Positions 11,578-22,902 of a stretch of 64,000 bases of DNA are shown piece by piece (the first letter of the stretch is position 1; every line of letters starts with the position of its first letter). The notes beneath the pieces were generated by a model. That model saw only the letters and a list, made by a program, of their open reading frames with translations. It ran no database searches and was not told the DNA's origin. Source of the DNA: Cucumis sativus (taxonomy: Eukaryota > Streptophyta > Magnoliopsida > Cucurbitales > Cucurbitaceae); NCBI RefSeq assembly GCF_000004075.3, contig NC_026657.2, forward strand, positions 38,674,732 to 38,738,731, in the 5' to 3' direction. A program made the position numbers and the translations under genes.

Positions 11578-11975
11578 GTCAAACTTATTTTTCCTGATGT
11601 CGCAATGTTATAACAAAAACAACAACAATAGTTATCACGTGTATTAATCCTACTCCTTACTTTTATTGTCAATAAATAATATCTCGAAACTTATAGTGTC
11701 TTTGTTTTACAATATGGAAAGTGAGAATCTGATATCTAACTTTGAGATTGTTAGTATATGATTTATATCTTAATTAGTTTTGCTATTTTAATTGTTTATC
11801 AGCACGTTGCTATAGCTCTAGCAATTAATCTTTGCATATAATTTGTCAAAAAGAACTCGAAAGAGAAGATATACCAATTGTAGGAGTGAAGAGCTCAAAC
11901 AAATAAGTATCAAATATTTTGACAAAATAAATTTGATTAACATCAAAAGCAACCTCGTAGAATTGTTATGGGTAA

Positions 11976-12536
11976 ACCAGAGAGGTGAATTGTGATTATT
12001 ATCTACTTATTTGTGTTAAACCACATTTCTCACACCTTATTTCTTGTTAACTCTCCCAATTATTTTTTTCTATATTATAATTACCAACTCAACTCATAAA
12101 AAAAGAAAAAAAACTCCAACCAAACACTCCATAAGTTTATCAACGATAGAGTTCGAGAACTAATTCTAAATTTTGCTTCAAGTATAAATTCTTCGACATT
12201 GTGCTATATCGATCTGAGAGATTTGGTTGGGTTGAGAGAGATGGCATTGTGTTATCCACTAAACCGGTAGACCGGGCGGAGCCCAATTTCAGAGTAGACC
12301 GGCTTCAGACCCAACAAGTCTTCTTAGTTCTTCCCATAAGCCAAGAAGAAAAGAGAGAAGGCTTCTCTGCGGGCGCGGCTAGCGTGCAATTGCATCTGCA
12401 AGTCCCATCTTAGATTCACGAACTCCATAGCCAAATTCGGAATTGCGACTCTCTCAAGTCCCTTGTCGTTGAGATATTTCTCTACGAATTGTCTCGCTTT
12501 GGACGGAGCTGCACGCCACCGTAATTTTGGTCCTCC
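11976..12536. other. Intergenic and 5' leader of AP-4 beta
   Basis: The first part is AT-rich spacer. From about 12200 the sequence becomes GC-richer and probably includes the promoter and 5' untranslated region of the AP-4 beta gene. Open frames here show no conserved domain. Confidence 0.5.
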
Positions 12537-15500
12537 ATGGCTCCGCCTGCGCCGTCTCATCGAACTTCATCGCCGTCCCAACCATCGGGGTAGGTGGCAC
12601 TTTATCTTTCCCCCTCCATTTTTTCTTACATTGTCAGTTTTATCGATGATTCCGGATTATACATACAATTCATTTCTGCCGATCACTTAGTTTTAGAGTT
12701 GTTTTGAGATTGGTATTTAGATGGTTTTACTATTTTTCGTCTGGATTTGGAAGTCGTGGATCTGCTTAAGTTCGAAGCATTTTTTGCCCTGTTCCTTCAT
12801 TAGTTTAGTTTTTCTCTCGACTACTGCATTGAAACCGATCATGGAGCTTTAGTTTCTGTTCTGTTGTATAAGTTATTGCATCTAATGGGTAAAATCCTGA
12901 TCATATTGTTAGTCCAAAAGCAATTTCGTTTTCGCTTGATGTTCTGTAAGATTATTATTTTTAGTTTGTCACTTCGGAATAATTGTTTGAACTTTGCAAT
13001 GGGTCGACTTGAAGTTCGATTGAATCAGTTTCTACTATTGTTGCTCCCTGAAATGAAAATTCTGGATGACCCCATTTTAATTTCGATTAAGGTTTCATGA
13101 TTTCGATGGAGTATTTTGATTGAATTTCGATTTATAAGGAACTAAAATCAAAATTTTATTTGCTGATATCCATTGCAATGAGCCTTACTGGAATTTGATT
13201 TACCTGACCAGAAAAAGTGAAGTATCTGATCTGAAATCACAGCTCCGGCAGCTTGCTGGAAGCAGAGCACCGGGTGTTGAAGATTCCAAGAGGGAACTTT
13301 TTAAGAAAGTGATCTCATACATGACTATTGGGATTGATGTATCGTCTCTCTTTGGAGAGATGGTGATGTGTTCTGCTACATCAGACATAGTTCTCAAAAA
13401 AATGTGTTATCTATACGTTGGCAATTATGCCAAGGTTAATCCTGATCTTGCTCTTCTCACAATTAATTTCCTTCAAAGAGACTGCAAGGACGATGATCCA
13501 ATGATTAGAGGGCTTGCTTTGAGGAGTTTATGTTCACTTCGGGTTGCAAATCTGGTTGAGTATCTGGTAGGGCCCTTGGGTTCTGGTTTGAAGGATAGCA
13601 ATAGTTATGTGAGAATGGTTGCTGTTACGGGGGTTTTGAAACTATACCGTATATCTGCTTCAACATGCACTGATGCTGATTTTCCAGCAACGCTGAAGCA
13701 TTTGATGCTTAATGATCGAGATACTCAGGTGATCTATTTAAATTATTTAATCCAAATTTTTAATTATGAACTATTATTTTTGTGCTTCACTATTAATATA
13801 CTTCTGTTTGAGCTTTCTTCATAACGTATCTCTCTACATCACAAAATAAGTTGGTGCTATTATTTTTCCAATGACGTTTCTTATTGAAAAAATGAAAAGA
13901 GAAGAGGAATCTTTTGATATACCTTTCATCCAATGAATGATTTCTATACCAAAGAGATTTCTAATGCCACCATAAATTATGCTTAAATGTAGTCATGGCA
14001 GGAATCTGAAGTGGCACGCCTTCAGATTTCTATGTACTAATCATTTTTATCTCATAAACAACCACAAATATTATTGTATTGCGAATTAACTTGAATATTT
14101 TGTGGGTGATAGAGAAGTCTATTATTTGAATGACGTTGATTGTATTTAAGCTTTTTTCTTTTGACTTGATAAGGTGTTTTTCTAATCTATTGCACCTATT
14201 CAGGTAGTTGCAAATTGTTTATCTGCTCTACAAGAGATTTTAACCTCAGAAGCTAGCTCCTTGGAGGAAGCATCAAGAGAAAGAGAGGCTTTGCTCAGTA
14301 AGCCAGTTGTGTATTATCTTCTGAATCGGTATGTTCTGTAGGCTTTGGAATCAGGAGCCCATTCTTGATCAGTTTCTCTAGATCTAGGTCTGAAAGAAGT
14401 ATTAATTTTACCATGTTTTTACTTTTAGCAATATTATCATTGTAGTCATTGGAAGTCACAGCCATTTAGTTATTACATATGTTTTGAAATTTAAATGATT
14501 TGGGGTCTAAACAGTAAGAGGGTTGGGACTTCGACATTATATTTAGTCATTGGAGATCATGACATCATATCTACCTCTGTGTTCTAAGACATTCTTTATG
14601 GCTTTTCTTCATGCACTTGCAGATCTTGTCGTTTAGTCTATTGGGTTACACTCTTGTCATTTGAAACCTCAAACTTTATTCATAATTACTTTTATAAATA
14701 ACACATTTCCCTAGAACTTTATCAGTTTGTAGTGCAAGGTTGTTCTATGACCGTGTTATTTTTCTGAAGGGTGTTCAGAACATTAATTTTTTCCTAACAG
14801 TCTTGGCCATAGTTTTCTGCTAAGAAGCACCGACACTTCTAAAATGGCACTTGTTTGACACCGACACATTTCCGAGATGCCAGCTGGTGTGTCAATTATT
14901 TTATTATTATTTTTTAATTTCGGACACGCCCCAACACGGTTGGGACACAACTGGGACATGGAACCTGCAGATTTGGTAAGATTTTTTTTACTAAAACTAA
15001 CATTTTAAAAGGCCAAATGCCCAGCCCAAATATAGACCATCAACCCCACATTTTAGGCTTATTATTATTGTCTCTGGCCTTTCTTTTCATAAAAAACAGA
15101 CCTCCCACATCCACAATATCCCTCATTTCTCCACGCCCAAAACTCCACCTCCAAACGGTCACACCCCAACATTCACATCTAAACCTTCACTTATAAATTC
15201 ATGAATTCTATGGTGTTTAACTTGTTATTTTGATGTTTTCAAATGAAATATTTTCCAATATGTTTATATGCACGACATATATTTAAACTTTTTAATAAAA
15301 GAATAATGTGTCCCCAACGTGTCATGTTCTACTTTTTTGAAAATTGGCGTGTTGGTGTGTTACGTGTCGGTGTCGGTCTTGGTGCTTCCTATGTTTTCTG
15401 TAGTTCTGATCTTCGTAATGATGTAGGTGGATAATCGAAACTTGGGATGCTCTTGTACATTTTTCTCATTGCATTTTATCAAGGGCTTGCTTTAGCTGTT

Positions 15501-18500
15501 AATTTGTCATTGCATAATGTCATGGTTCAGTAGAAGTTTGGTAGTACGAGATAATAACTTTAGAATTGTATTGATTGTGTTGTTTTAGAGTCTCTAAGCT
15601 AATTTATCTATTGAATGGTTCTTATATATGCATTCTATAATCTGTGAGCGCTGAGAATTTCGGAGATAGAATATATATCATACTTGGTTCAAACAAATTG
15701 CTATGCTTGCAGGATCAAAGAATTTAATGAATGGGCACAGTGTCTCATACTTGAATTGGTTTCCAAATATGTACCGTCAGATAGCAATGAGATTTTTGAC
15801 ATCATGAATCTCCTTGAAGATAGACTTCAGCATGCTAATGGTGCTGTGGTATTGGCAACAACCAAAGTTTTTCTACATTTAACTTTATCAATGACTGATG
15901 TTCATCAGCAGGTGACTTATCAAGAGTTTTGATCCATTTTTTTTACTAAACTCTGTATTACAGTTTTACTTTTCAACTCTCATACCTGAATCATATGGCT
16001 TTGCCTAGGTTCGTCGCTTCTTATTCTTTTTTTTCTTAAGTATTTAAAATTGAGGATAATCGCTACCTCTAACCTGGCAGTCTAAGTTCTTGGAAAGAGA
16101 AATAAATTGAATCATCTTAAAAATATAGTTCTCCTTGTAGTGAACTTCTATGTTCCAATCCTAGGACAAGAAATTTTTGGTGGCTGTTTATCTTAGATTA
16201 CCATTATTATCTTTTACTTGTTGACTCTTTGTTCTCAGTGAACACTGGGATAGTGTAGTGTTTGATATAATTCTTTTTCCCCTTCTATTGAGTACATAAA
16301 CTTTATGGAGTTCATTATGTTGGCTAGGTCTACGAACGAATTAAAGCCCCTCTCTTAACCTTAGTGAGTTCAGGAAGTCCGGAGCAATCTTACGCAGTTC
16401 TCAGCCACCTGCATCTCTTGGTGATGCGTGCTCCATTTGTATTTTCTGCAGACTATAAATACTTCTATTGTCAGTACAACGAGCCATCTTATGTAAAAAA
16501 ATTGAAGCTCGAAATGTTGACTGCAGTGGCAAATGAGAGCAACACTTACGAAATTGGTGAGTGAACTCCACAGATCGTTCTACTGTCTAGTTATGCAGTT
16601 AAACCAGTAAATATGCTTCTCATTTATCAATAAAATTGTTTCTTCATTCACAAAAAGATTCATTGAATGTGCATCTTGTGGTTTCTTGTTTGTCTTGGTC
16701 TTTTGTTATCTGCAACATTTTATATCTATTTTAGTTCTCAAATGTTTGATAAATAATACCTTCGAGTTGTTTTTTCAGTGACAGAATTATGTGAATACGT
16801 TGCAAATGTTGATATTCCCATTGCAAGAGAGTCAATACGTGCTGTTGGAAAAATAGCACTGCAACAATATGATGTTAATGCAATTGTTGATCGACTTCTG
16901 CAGTTTTTGGAGATGGAAAAGGACTATGTGACTGCTGAAGCTCTGGTAATTAGTTCTTCACACGCTTCACGCACTTTTATTTTTAAAGACTAATGTAAAT
17001 GGTAAATGTGTTATATTTTCTTTCTACACTAATTTGTATCACAAAAGCAGCAGCAGTAGTTGAACAAAGTGACTTTTGGCAGGTGCTTGTTAAAGACCTT
17101 TTGAGAAAATATCCACAATGGAGTCATGATTGCATTGCTGTTGTCGGCAGCATCAGCAGTAAAAATATTCAAGAACCAAAGGCCAAAGCAGCTCTTATCT
17201 GGATGCTGGGGGAGTACTCGCAGGACATGCAAGATGCCCCATATATTCTAGAGAGTTTAGTTGAAAACTGGGATGATGAGCCTTCTGCTGAGGTAACCTC
17301 CCCCTCCCCCCCCCCCCCCAAAAAAAAAAAAAAAAAAATATTATGCTTAAACAAACTGAGGGTTCTGTTGGTCTGTTCATGCCTCGTATGTGGTATTTAA
17401 AAGTTCGATTTAACACCACATTCACCAACTATGTATATACATATGTATGTATCTATACTACACATGCACATACACTCACACGCACGTATGTATGTATACG
17501 CATATATATACATATATCTACATGTACATATGTGTATTGCCTTAATGTTCTAAAATCATGATATTTTTTATCTTACATGTTGAATGATGGGCAATATCAC
17601 TTTTGCAGGTACGCCTACATCTTCTCACTGCAGTGATGAAGTGTTTCTTCAAAAGGCCTCCGGAAACTCAAAAGGCCTTGGGAGCTGCACTGGCAGTAGG
17701 TCTCGCTGACTTTCATCAGGTAGAGGTTATTAGATTGTTTTTTTTCAAAAAAAGCTTATTCTTAGCAATATTTGGTCATTTTATGTGGTAATATTTGCTC
17801 TCAATTATAGGATGTCCATGATCGAGCACTATTCTACTACAGACTTTTGCAATACAATGTTTCTGTAGCTGAACGTGTGGTCAATCCTCCAAAGCAAGCC
17901 GTTTCTGTATTTGCTGATACACAGAGCAGTGAAGTCAAGGATAGAATATTTGATGAATTTAATAGTTTGTCTGTTATTTATCAGAAGGTAACACCACTTA
18001 ATTCTCATGAGTATCCAATGTATTTTTCTTTTGACTCCCTCATGTAAGGATTACTCCGAAATTATTATGTAAGTTTAAGAATATAAAGATGAGATAGTGG
18101 GAGATAGTAGAAGATAGAATCATCACCGAGAGCAAAATTAAAATATTTTTTGTGCTCTAGCACCTGGTTAGCTTCAGCCATTCATATCCTGTTTAGCTTT
18201 CTGACCAAATTTGACCTATCTTAAATGGACTCTAAGCTATTGTATAATCATATAATTTGTGTATGTTGTTGCAGCCATCTTACATGTTCACTGACAAGGA
18301 ACATCGTGGTCCATTTGAGTTCTCAGACGAACTTGGAAATTTATCTATTGGGGTAGAGTCTGCAGATACTGTTGTTCCAACTCAGCAAGTTGAGGCAAAT
18401 GATAATGACCTACTTCTAAGCACCTCAGTGGAAGAGGAAACAAGAGTCGTTAGTAACAATGGTTCAGCATATAGTGCTCCTTCATATGAAGGCTCCATTG

Positions 18501-19452
18501 GATCTCTCATTCCTCAAGCGCCACTAGAATCTGCAGTGTCAAATCCTTCCATACCGGGGCCTGCTCCACAGTCAAGCTCGCCATTTGATGATCTATTTGG
18601 TCTAGGTTTACCAACAGCTTCTGCTTCTCCTATCACTCCCGCTGCACCTTCACCACCTCCCTTGCAGTTAAAGTCAAAAGCTGTTCTAGATCCAGGAACT
18701 TTTCAGCAGAAATGGCGGCAGCTGCCTATATCAATATCACAGGTTTGTTTTCACATCTAGAGTATTTTCGAGAGTAATTTTGTCATTTTAAAATTGTTGA
18801 AGTCTCTTTTATTAAGTTCAAAATCACTCCGAAACACGAGGTTTTAATCACGAAGCATTAATTTACACTTTTAACTGTCATTTTATGTCAACAAAATTAC
18901 TTTTGAATGTTTAAAAGCATATTTAAGTGTGATTTTGAAAATGACAAAACTGATTTTCGGTATTTTAGAATCAGTGCAAAACATGCCTTGTACCTGCCAT
19001 TTTCATATGAAGATCCTTTTCTAGATATTTCATCAGCCACTTTTTCATTGTAGTTAACCCATCGTGAATCTGATCATCTTTTCCAAGTGAAACTGAACTT
19101 AGGGTACTTCCGTTATTCCGACCTCCATATTGTGCTGCCACCTGATGCCTTTTTCTTTCAGGAAATTTCTGTAAGCCCTCAAGGAGTCGCAGCGCTAACA
19201 TCACCACAAGTCCTCCTCCGGCACATGCAAAACCATTCCATTCATTCCATTGCATCCGGTGGCCAGGCACCTAACTTCAAAATCTTCTTCTTCGCACAAA
19301 AACAAGAAGAACCGAGCAACTTTCTGGTGGAGTGCATTATCAACACAGCATCTGCCAAAGCACAGGTAAAGGTTAAAGCCGATGACCAAAGCGTGTCGCA
19401 AGCTTTCTTGTCTTTGTTCCAATCAGCTCTGGCAAGCTTTGGTATGCCATAA
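12537..19452 (+). CDS. AP4B: AP-4 complex subunit beta (beta-adaptin-like protein A)
   Basis: Large subunit of the AP-4 adaptor, which sorts cargo at the trans-Golgi network (in Arabidopsis, vacuolar sorting). Eleven coding exons: 12537-12589, 13212-13728, 14204-14328, 15713-15911, 16328-16556, 16779-16945, 17083-17292, 17609-17719, 17811-17987, 18275-18742, 19162-19452. All junctions are GT..AG and the joined frame is open, 848 residues (Arabidopsis about 841). The first exon encodes a Pro/Ser-rich start leading into GKSEVSDLKSQLRQLAG; residues to about 590 form the HEAT-like adaptin trunk (VSDLKSQLRQLAGSRAPG, LKLEMLTAVANESNTYEI); a Ser/Pro-rich hinge with DDLFGLGL follows; the C-terminal ear starts near DPGTFQQKWRQLPIS and ends FGMP. 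Sequence follows AP-4 beta, not AP-1/2 beta. Introns 3 and 10 contain mobile-element remnants. Confidence 0.96.
14820..15392. mobile_element. Non-autonomous TIR DNA transposon in AP-4 beta intron 3
   Basis: A 573-bp insert. Left end CTAAGAAGCACCGACAC; the right end in reverse reads ATAGGAAGCACC, followed by several CGACAC units on both sides. It is flanked by a perfect 8-bp duplication GTTTTCTG at 14812-14819 and 15393-15400. The 8-bp duplication suits a hAT-type element; with one mismatch it could be 9 bp, as in Mutator-like elements. No transposase frame inside. It lies well away from the splice sites. Confidence 0.75.
17306..17338. repeat. C14-A19 homopolymer junction in AP-4 beta intron 7
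   Basis: Fourteen C directly followed by nineteen A, starting 14 bp after the exon 7 end at 17292. Likely length-variable and error-prone in sequencing. Confidence 0.85.
17420..17540. repeat. Complex (TATG/CACA/TATA) low-complexity tract in AP-4 beta intron 7
   Basis: Mixed alternating purine-pyrimidine tetranucleotides. The reading frame across it is low-complexity and not a gene. Confidence 0.7.
18815..18986. mobile_element. Possible MITE remnant in AP-4 beta intron 10
   Basis: AAAATCACTCCGAAACACGA on the left faces AGTGTGATTTTGAAAATG and an end reading GCAAAACATGCC, an inverted arrangement like the one at 21885-22090 (GAGTGATTTTGAAC ... TTCCAAACATACCC). The ends are degraded, so limits are approximate. 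Confidence 0.4.
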
Positions 19453-20905
19453 GTTATCAGCATTAAGTTTTGCTTGGTAAATCCCTTCGTTCGCGTTATC
19501 TGCATCAACATATAGGAACAGATGGATGGATGGAGATAAACAAGGTAGCTATGGTTATGGAATTTCACATTGATTTGTAGTATAGATGAGTGTAATATGG
19601 GACTGAAGAATCTCCTCTTTCTGTTCCCTAATCGTGGCCCCTTCCAATTGCTTAGCTTTTGCTCCAAATCTGTGCTATAAAATCTCGTCCAGTGTATAAG
19701 GTTTTGTGAATTTTCAAGTCTTGTAGTTAGTTTCTTGCACTCTTCATCTCTTTTCGCTTCTTTTTAACTTCTGTATTGAGACTATTTTTCAGCCTTATGC
19801 AGGTAAATAATATCCAAGGTTCTTGGTCATTTGTGTACCAAATCCCACAGGGTGAATTCTTATTGTTTGTGTTCTATACATCAAAATTTGAAGATTTTGT
19901 CATGTCTGCCTTCCATTCTGGCGTATACTTTCTATTTTTGCCTCTGAGCATTGCAGGTTGTAGCAAGTTAAAGATGGATTCTATCGTACAACACAACTAG
20001 AATTAAGTTTGAGAGATCAACTTTTACGATTAAAATTTGAAAGTATAATTGTAACATTTGTCTTTATATTCTTGAAAATGAACCATTTCAATTTCTTTAT
20101 TAAAAGATTAAAATAGATACTTAAAATTTTAATGGCAATATATTTACACACAAATTGGAGTTAGGTCAATGCTAATTGACGTGATCTTCCATATGTTTTT
20201 AGAGGTGCGTCATTGGATCTTTTAGTTAATGATATGTCCATTTGCTAATGTATGTTTGCGGCATTATCCTTTTCTTTTTCCTCTTCTTCTCCATGTTGCA
20301 CGTTTTTATTTCTTTGTGAAACTAAGAGTAAGAATAGTGAAGAGAGTGGGAGAGCGAGATTGTGAAACTAAGAGCAAGAATAGTGCTTTTTGAGTGAGAA
20401 AAAGAAGAGAGCAAGAAGTGAGAGTTAACAGAGTTTTGTGAGCGAAAAAAAGGAGAGCAAGATGAGCTAGAACGAGTCAAGTGGAAGCGAAACCGTGATT
20501 CTTTCTTGTGTGCATGTATATATTTTGTTAATTTCACCCAAATTGCAAAGGGTCGTTGGCATTTTTTTCCAGAGATTTTTTTTGACATATTTTGTCCAAT
20601 TATGGAGTCTCATCAGACATGGTTTAATAACATTTAAGGGACATTTCGAATAAAAATTAAGTTAATATAATTTATGTTTGAAATATAGATTATTTTAATT
20701 TGTAGATATTTCGAGTAAAAAGTGAGATTATAATTTATGTTTAGAACATAGATTATTTTAGTTTGTGGTGTGAATTATTTTAGTTGGAGAAGAATAAAAA
20801 TGATAGCATAAATACTAACTAAAATAGTTGATATGGTAGCCAAATTAGAAATTTAGAAATGTTAAAATAGTTTTTATTAGCTTATTATAGTTTTGGACTA
20901 AAAGT
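19453..20905. other. AP-4 beta 3' region and intergenic spacer
   Basis: About 19453-19760 is probably AP-4 beta 3' UTR. No further gene seen. A 24-bp direct repeat (GTGAAACTAAGAG, then TAAGAATAGTG or CAAGAATAGTG) occurs at 20316-20339 and 20362-20385, in a purine-rich GA tract up to about 20480. Confidence 0.5.
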
Positions 20906-20906
20906 T

Positions 20907-21002
20907 CATTGCACATTCTAAGCATTGCATCAGGAACTCTGGCGACTGTCAGGTAAAAGCTCGAACGGCCATTACACATTCTAAGCATTGCATCAGGAAC
21001 TC
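20907..21002. repeat. 33-bp direct repeat just upstream of the PPR start
   Basis: The segment CATTGCACATTCTAAGCATT and on through GCATCAGGAACTC occurs at 20907-20939 and, with one change, at 20970-21002 (period 63). The second copy ends 11 bp before the ATG at 21014, so it is likely within the 5' leader. Confidence 0.85.
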
Positions 21003-21013
21003 GGGAGCAAACA

Positions 21014-22902
21014 ATGGCGTCCACCGGGAAAAGGGTTTTGGCATTGGCCAGAAATGTTTCCCTCAGTGTTCCACTTCAGTCACAGCAACCTCATTATCCA
21101 CTTATTTTCCGGGGATTCTTCTCCACTGATCCTTCAATTTCCATTACGAATCCTCTGCTTCTCAAATTGCTTCAGGAGCCAACTTCGTCTGTCAAATCCG
21201 TGCTCGATTCCCAGGAAAATGGTTTTCTCTGTAGCTCCCGTCTTTCATTGAATGCCCTCGTTACGTCTCTTATATCTTCTTCAATGCTCAAGAAGGCTCA
21301 GCTGGTAACTCTCCCTATTCTCTCTTTTTTCTCCATTGTTGTCTGTTTTGTTGATTGTTGAATGAATTTAGGGTAAGAAAAGCTATGGATTCTGTGTGTT
21401 AGTTGGTGGTATCTAAATTGGAGGGATTATGTAACTTTTTTTTCCTTCAAAAAAATTCATCATCAATGTGAAGGGACTTATACAAACTCTGGAATGGAAT
21501 TGGAATCAGTAAATGAAAGCAATAAATAAAGAATAAAGATAAAAAGCATTTCGTCTAAGACGTTAAACTTGTGAAGAGAATTAAATCAATGACTTAGAAG
21601 GAGAACACCCTAGCGGAAGCAAAGCTATTGGAGCTTGATATGAAAGATCCTTTGATTTCTTTTACACTATCACTCAGAGTGAAATGCTTTAACGAGAATA
21701 GAGAAAGATCATTAAAGATGGATTTTGGAGCCAAAGATGGAATGATAAGCAATTAAAAGCACATAAATATTGGATAGAGAACTCCTAGAAGAAAGCCTTC
21801 AGACTTGCAGATTCAAAGAGCTCAAGGTAAGGAAAAGATTTGAAGAGATTATGTAACTTGAACTTGCATAATTTCTTAATGATTCTTTAACCATTTAAGA
21901 ATCACTATCAGTGAGGATTGATAGTGATTCTAAAATGGTTAAAAGTACTTTCTTCATCTTCTAAATCATTCCTAAGACAGTGTAAAATCAAACATTAAAT
22001 TGAATTTAAATGACTGAAGGCATGTGTTTGAGTGATTTTGAACATATAACAATGTTAGACAGACTGATTTTGCTTCCAAACATACCCTTGCTATCAACTG
22101 AATAATGTTCTGTAGGAACTGGTTTCATGTTTTCAACTGTCTTTTTCTTCCAATGGCTTCAGTGATTGGCAAGTTTATCTTTGAGCTATCATGGTATCTC
22201 GTGATTAACCTTTTTCTGGGGCTTTATCAGGTTTTGGAATGGAAATTGGAGAATATGAGCAAAAAAAATGAGAGAGATCTTGATTTCTACATCAACCTGA
22301 TATGTCTATGCGGAAAGCTTAGAAATTCCTCTCTTGCAATGCGTGTCTTCAATGTTATGGAATTTCAAGGAGTTAAACCCACGGTGACTGCTTTCAATTC
22401 ACTTATAGAGGCTTGTATATCTTCCAATAATATGATAACTGCCTTTAGCATATTTGAAGTAATGAAAAACTCCAAAAATTTTAAACCCAACACTGACACT
22501 TTCTATTATTTCATTTCTGCATTCGCCAAATTGCACGATGTCAACTCTATGCAAGCATGGTATTCAGCCAAAAAAGCATTTGAATTCTCTCCCGACCTTC
22601 GAACCTACGAAGCTCTTATACATGGTAGTGTGAAATCGAACTGCTTTGATTTTGGTGTCAAATGTTTTGAGGAAATGATCTTATCTGACATTGTACCCAA
22701 CACAATCATATTGGAGAATATGCTTGAGGGGCTCTGTAAAAGGAAAAATTTTGATGAAGTGAAGAAGTTCCTAAATGTTGTGCTTGACAATGGATGGGAG
22801 ATCGATTGGAATGTGGTTGAGAAATTCATTCCAGTATGGTTTGAATCTGGGGAGTTGGAAGGGATGAAGGAGATCCTTACTAAGCTAAATAAGTGGAATT
22901 AG
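21014..22902 (+). CDS. Short pentatricopeptide repeat protein, probably mitochondrial
   Basis: PPR proteins bind organellar RNA and act in its processing, stability or translation. Exons 21014-21304 and 22231-22902 join in frame (KKAQL-VLEW) to give 320 residues. The N-terminus is rich in Ser, Leu and Arg and contains RGFFSTDPS, a typical mitochondrial presequence end. Exon 2 holds about five P-type PPR motifs, with recognisable units such as KPTVTAFNSLIEACISSNN, KPNTDTFYYFISAFAKL, SPDLRTYEALIHGSVKS and VPNTIILENMLEGLCKR. No E or DYW editing domain. The methionine-led frame before the acceptor at 22105-22230 is intronic. I do not assign a specific target or symbol. Confidence 0.88.
21885..22090. 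mobile_element. Hairpin-bearing MITE remnant in PPR intron
   Basis: It starts with a near-perfect inverted repeat, arms 21885-21910 and 21919-21945 with an 8-nt loop (core GAATCACTATCA facing TGATAGTGATTC), then has GCATGTGTTTGAGTGATTTTG at about 22020 facing TTCCAAACATACCC at about 22073. Similar ends occur in AP-4 beta intron 10. Limits are approximate. Confidence 0.45.

Larger units (their letters stand above)
8906..11975 (+). repeat. SPH segmental duplication, block 2
   Basis: Second copy of the two-gene SPH block: A2 (9142-9576) and B2 (11143-11577). Relative to block 1 it lacks about 140 bp just 3' of A2 (compare 6520-6660 with 9720-9740) and carries a MITE at 10446-10591 that block 1 lacks at the matching place. 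Confidence 0.75.

Noticed and set aside
22105-22230. Methionine-led extension of the PPR second exon
   Set aside because: It precedes a good acceptor (TTTATCAG at 22223-22230) and contains intronic sequence; exon 1 with a mitochondrial presequence joins in frame at 22231.
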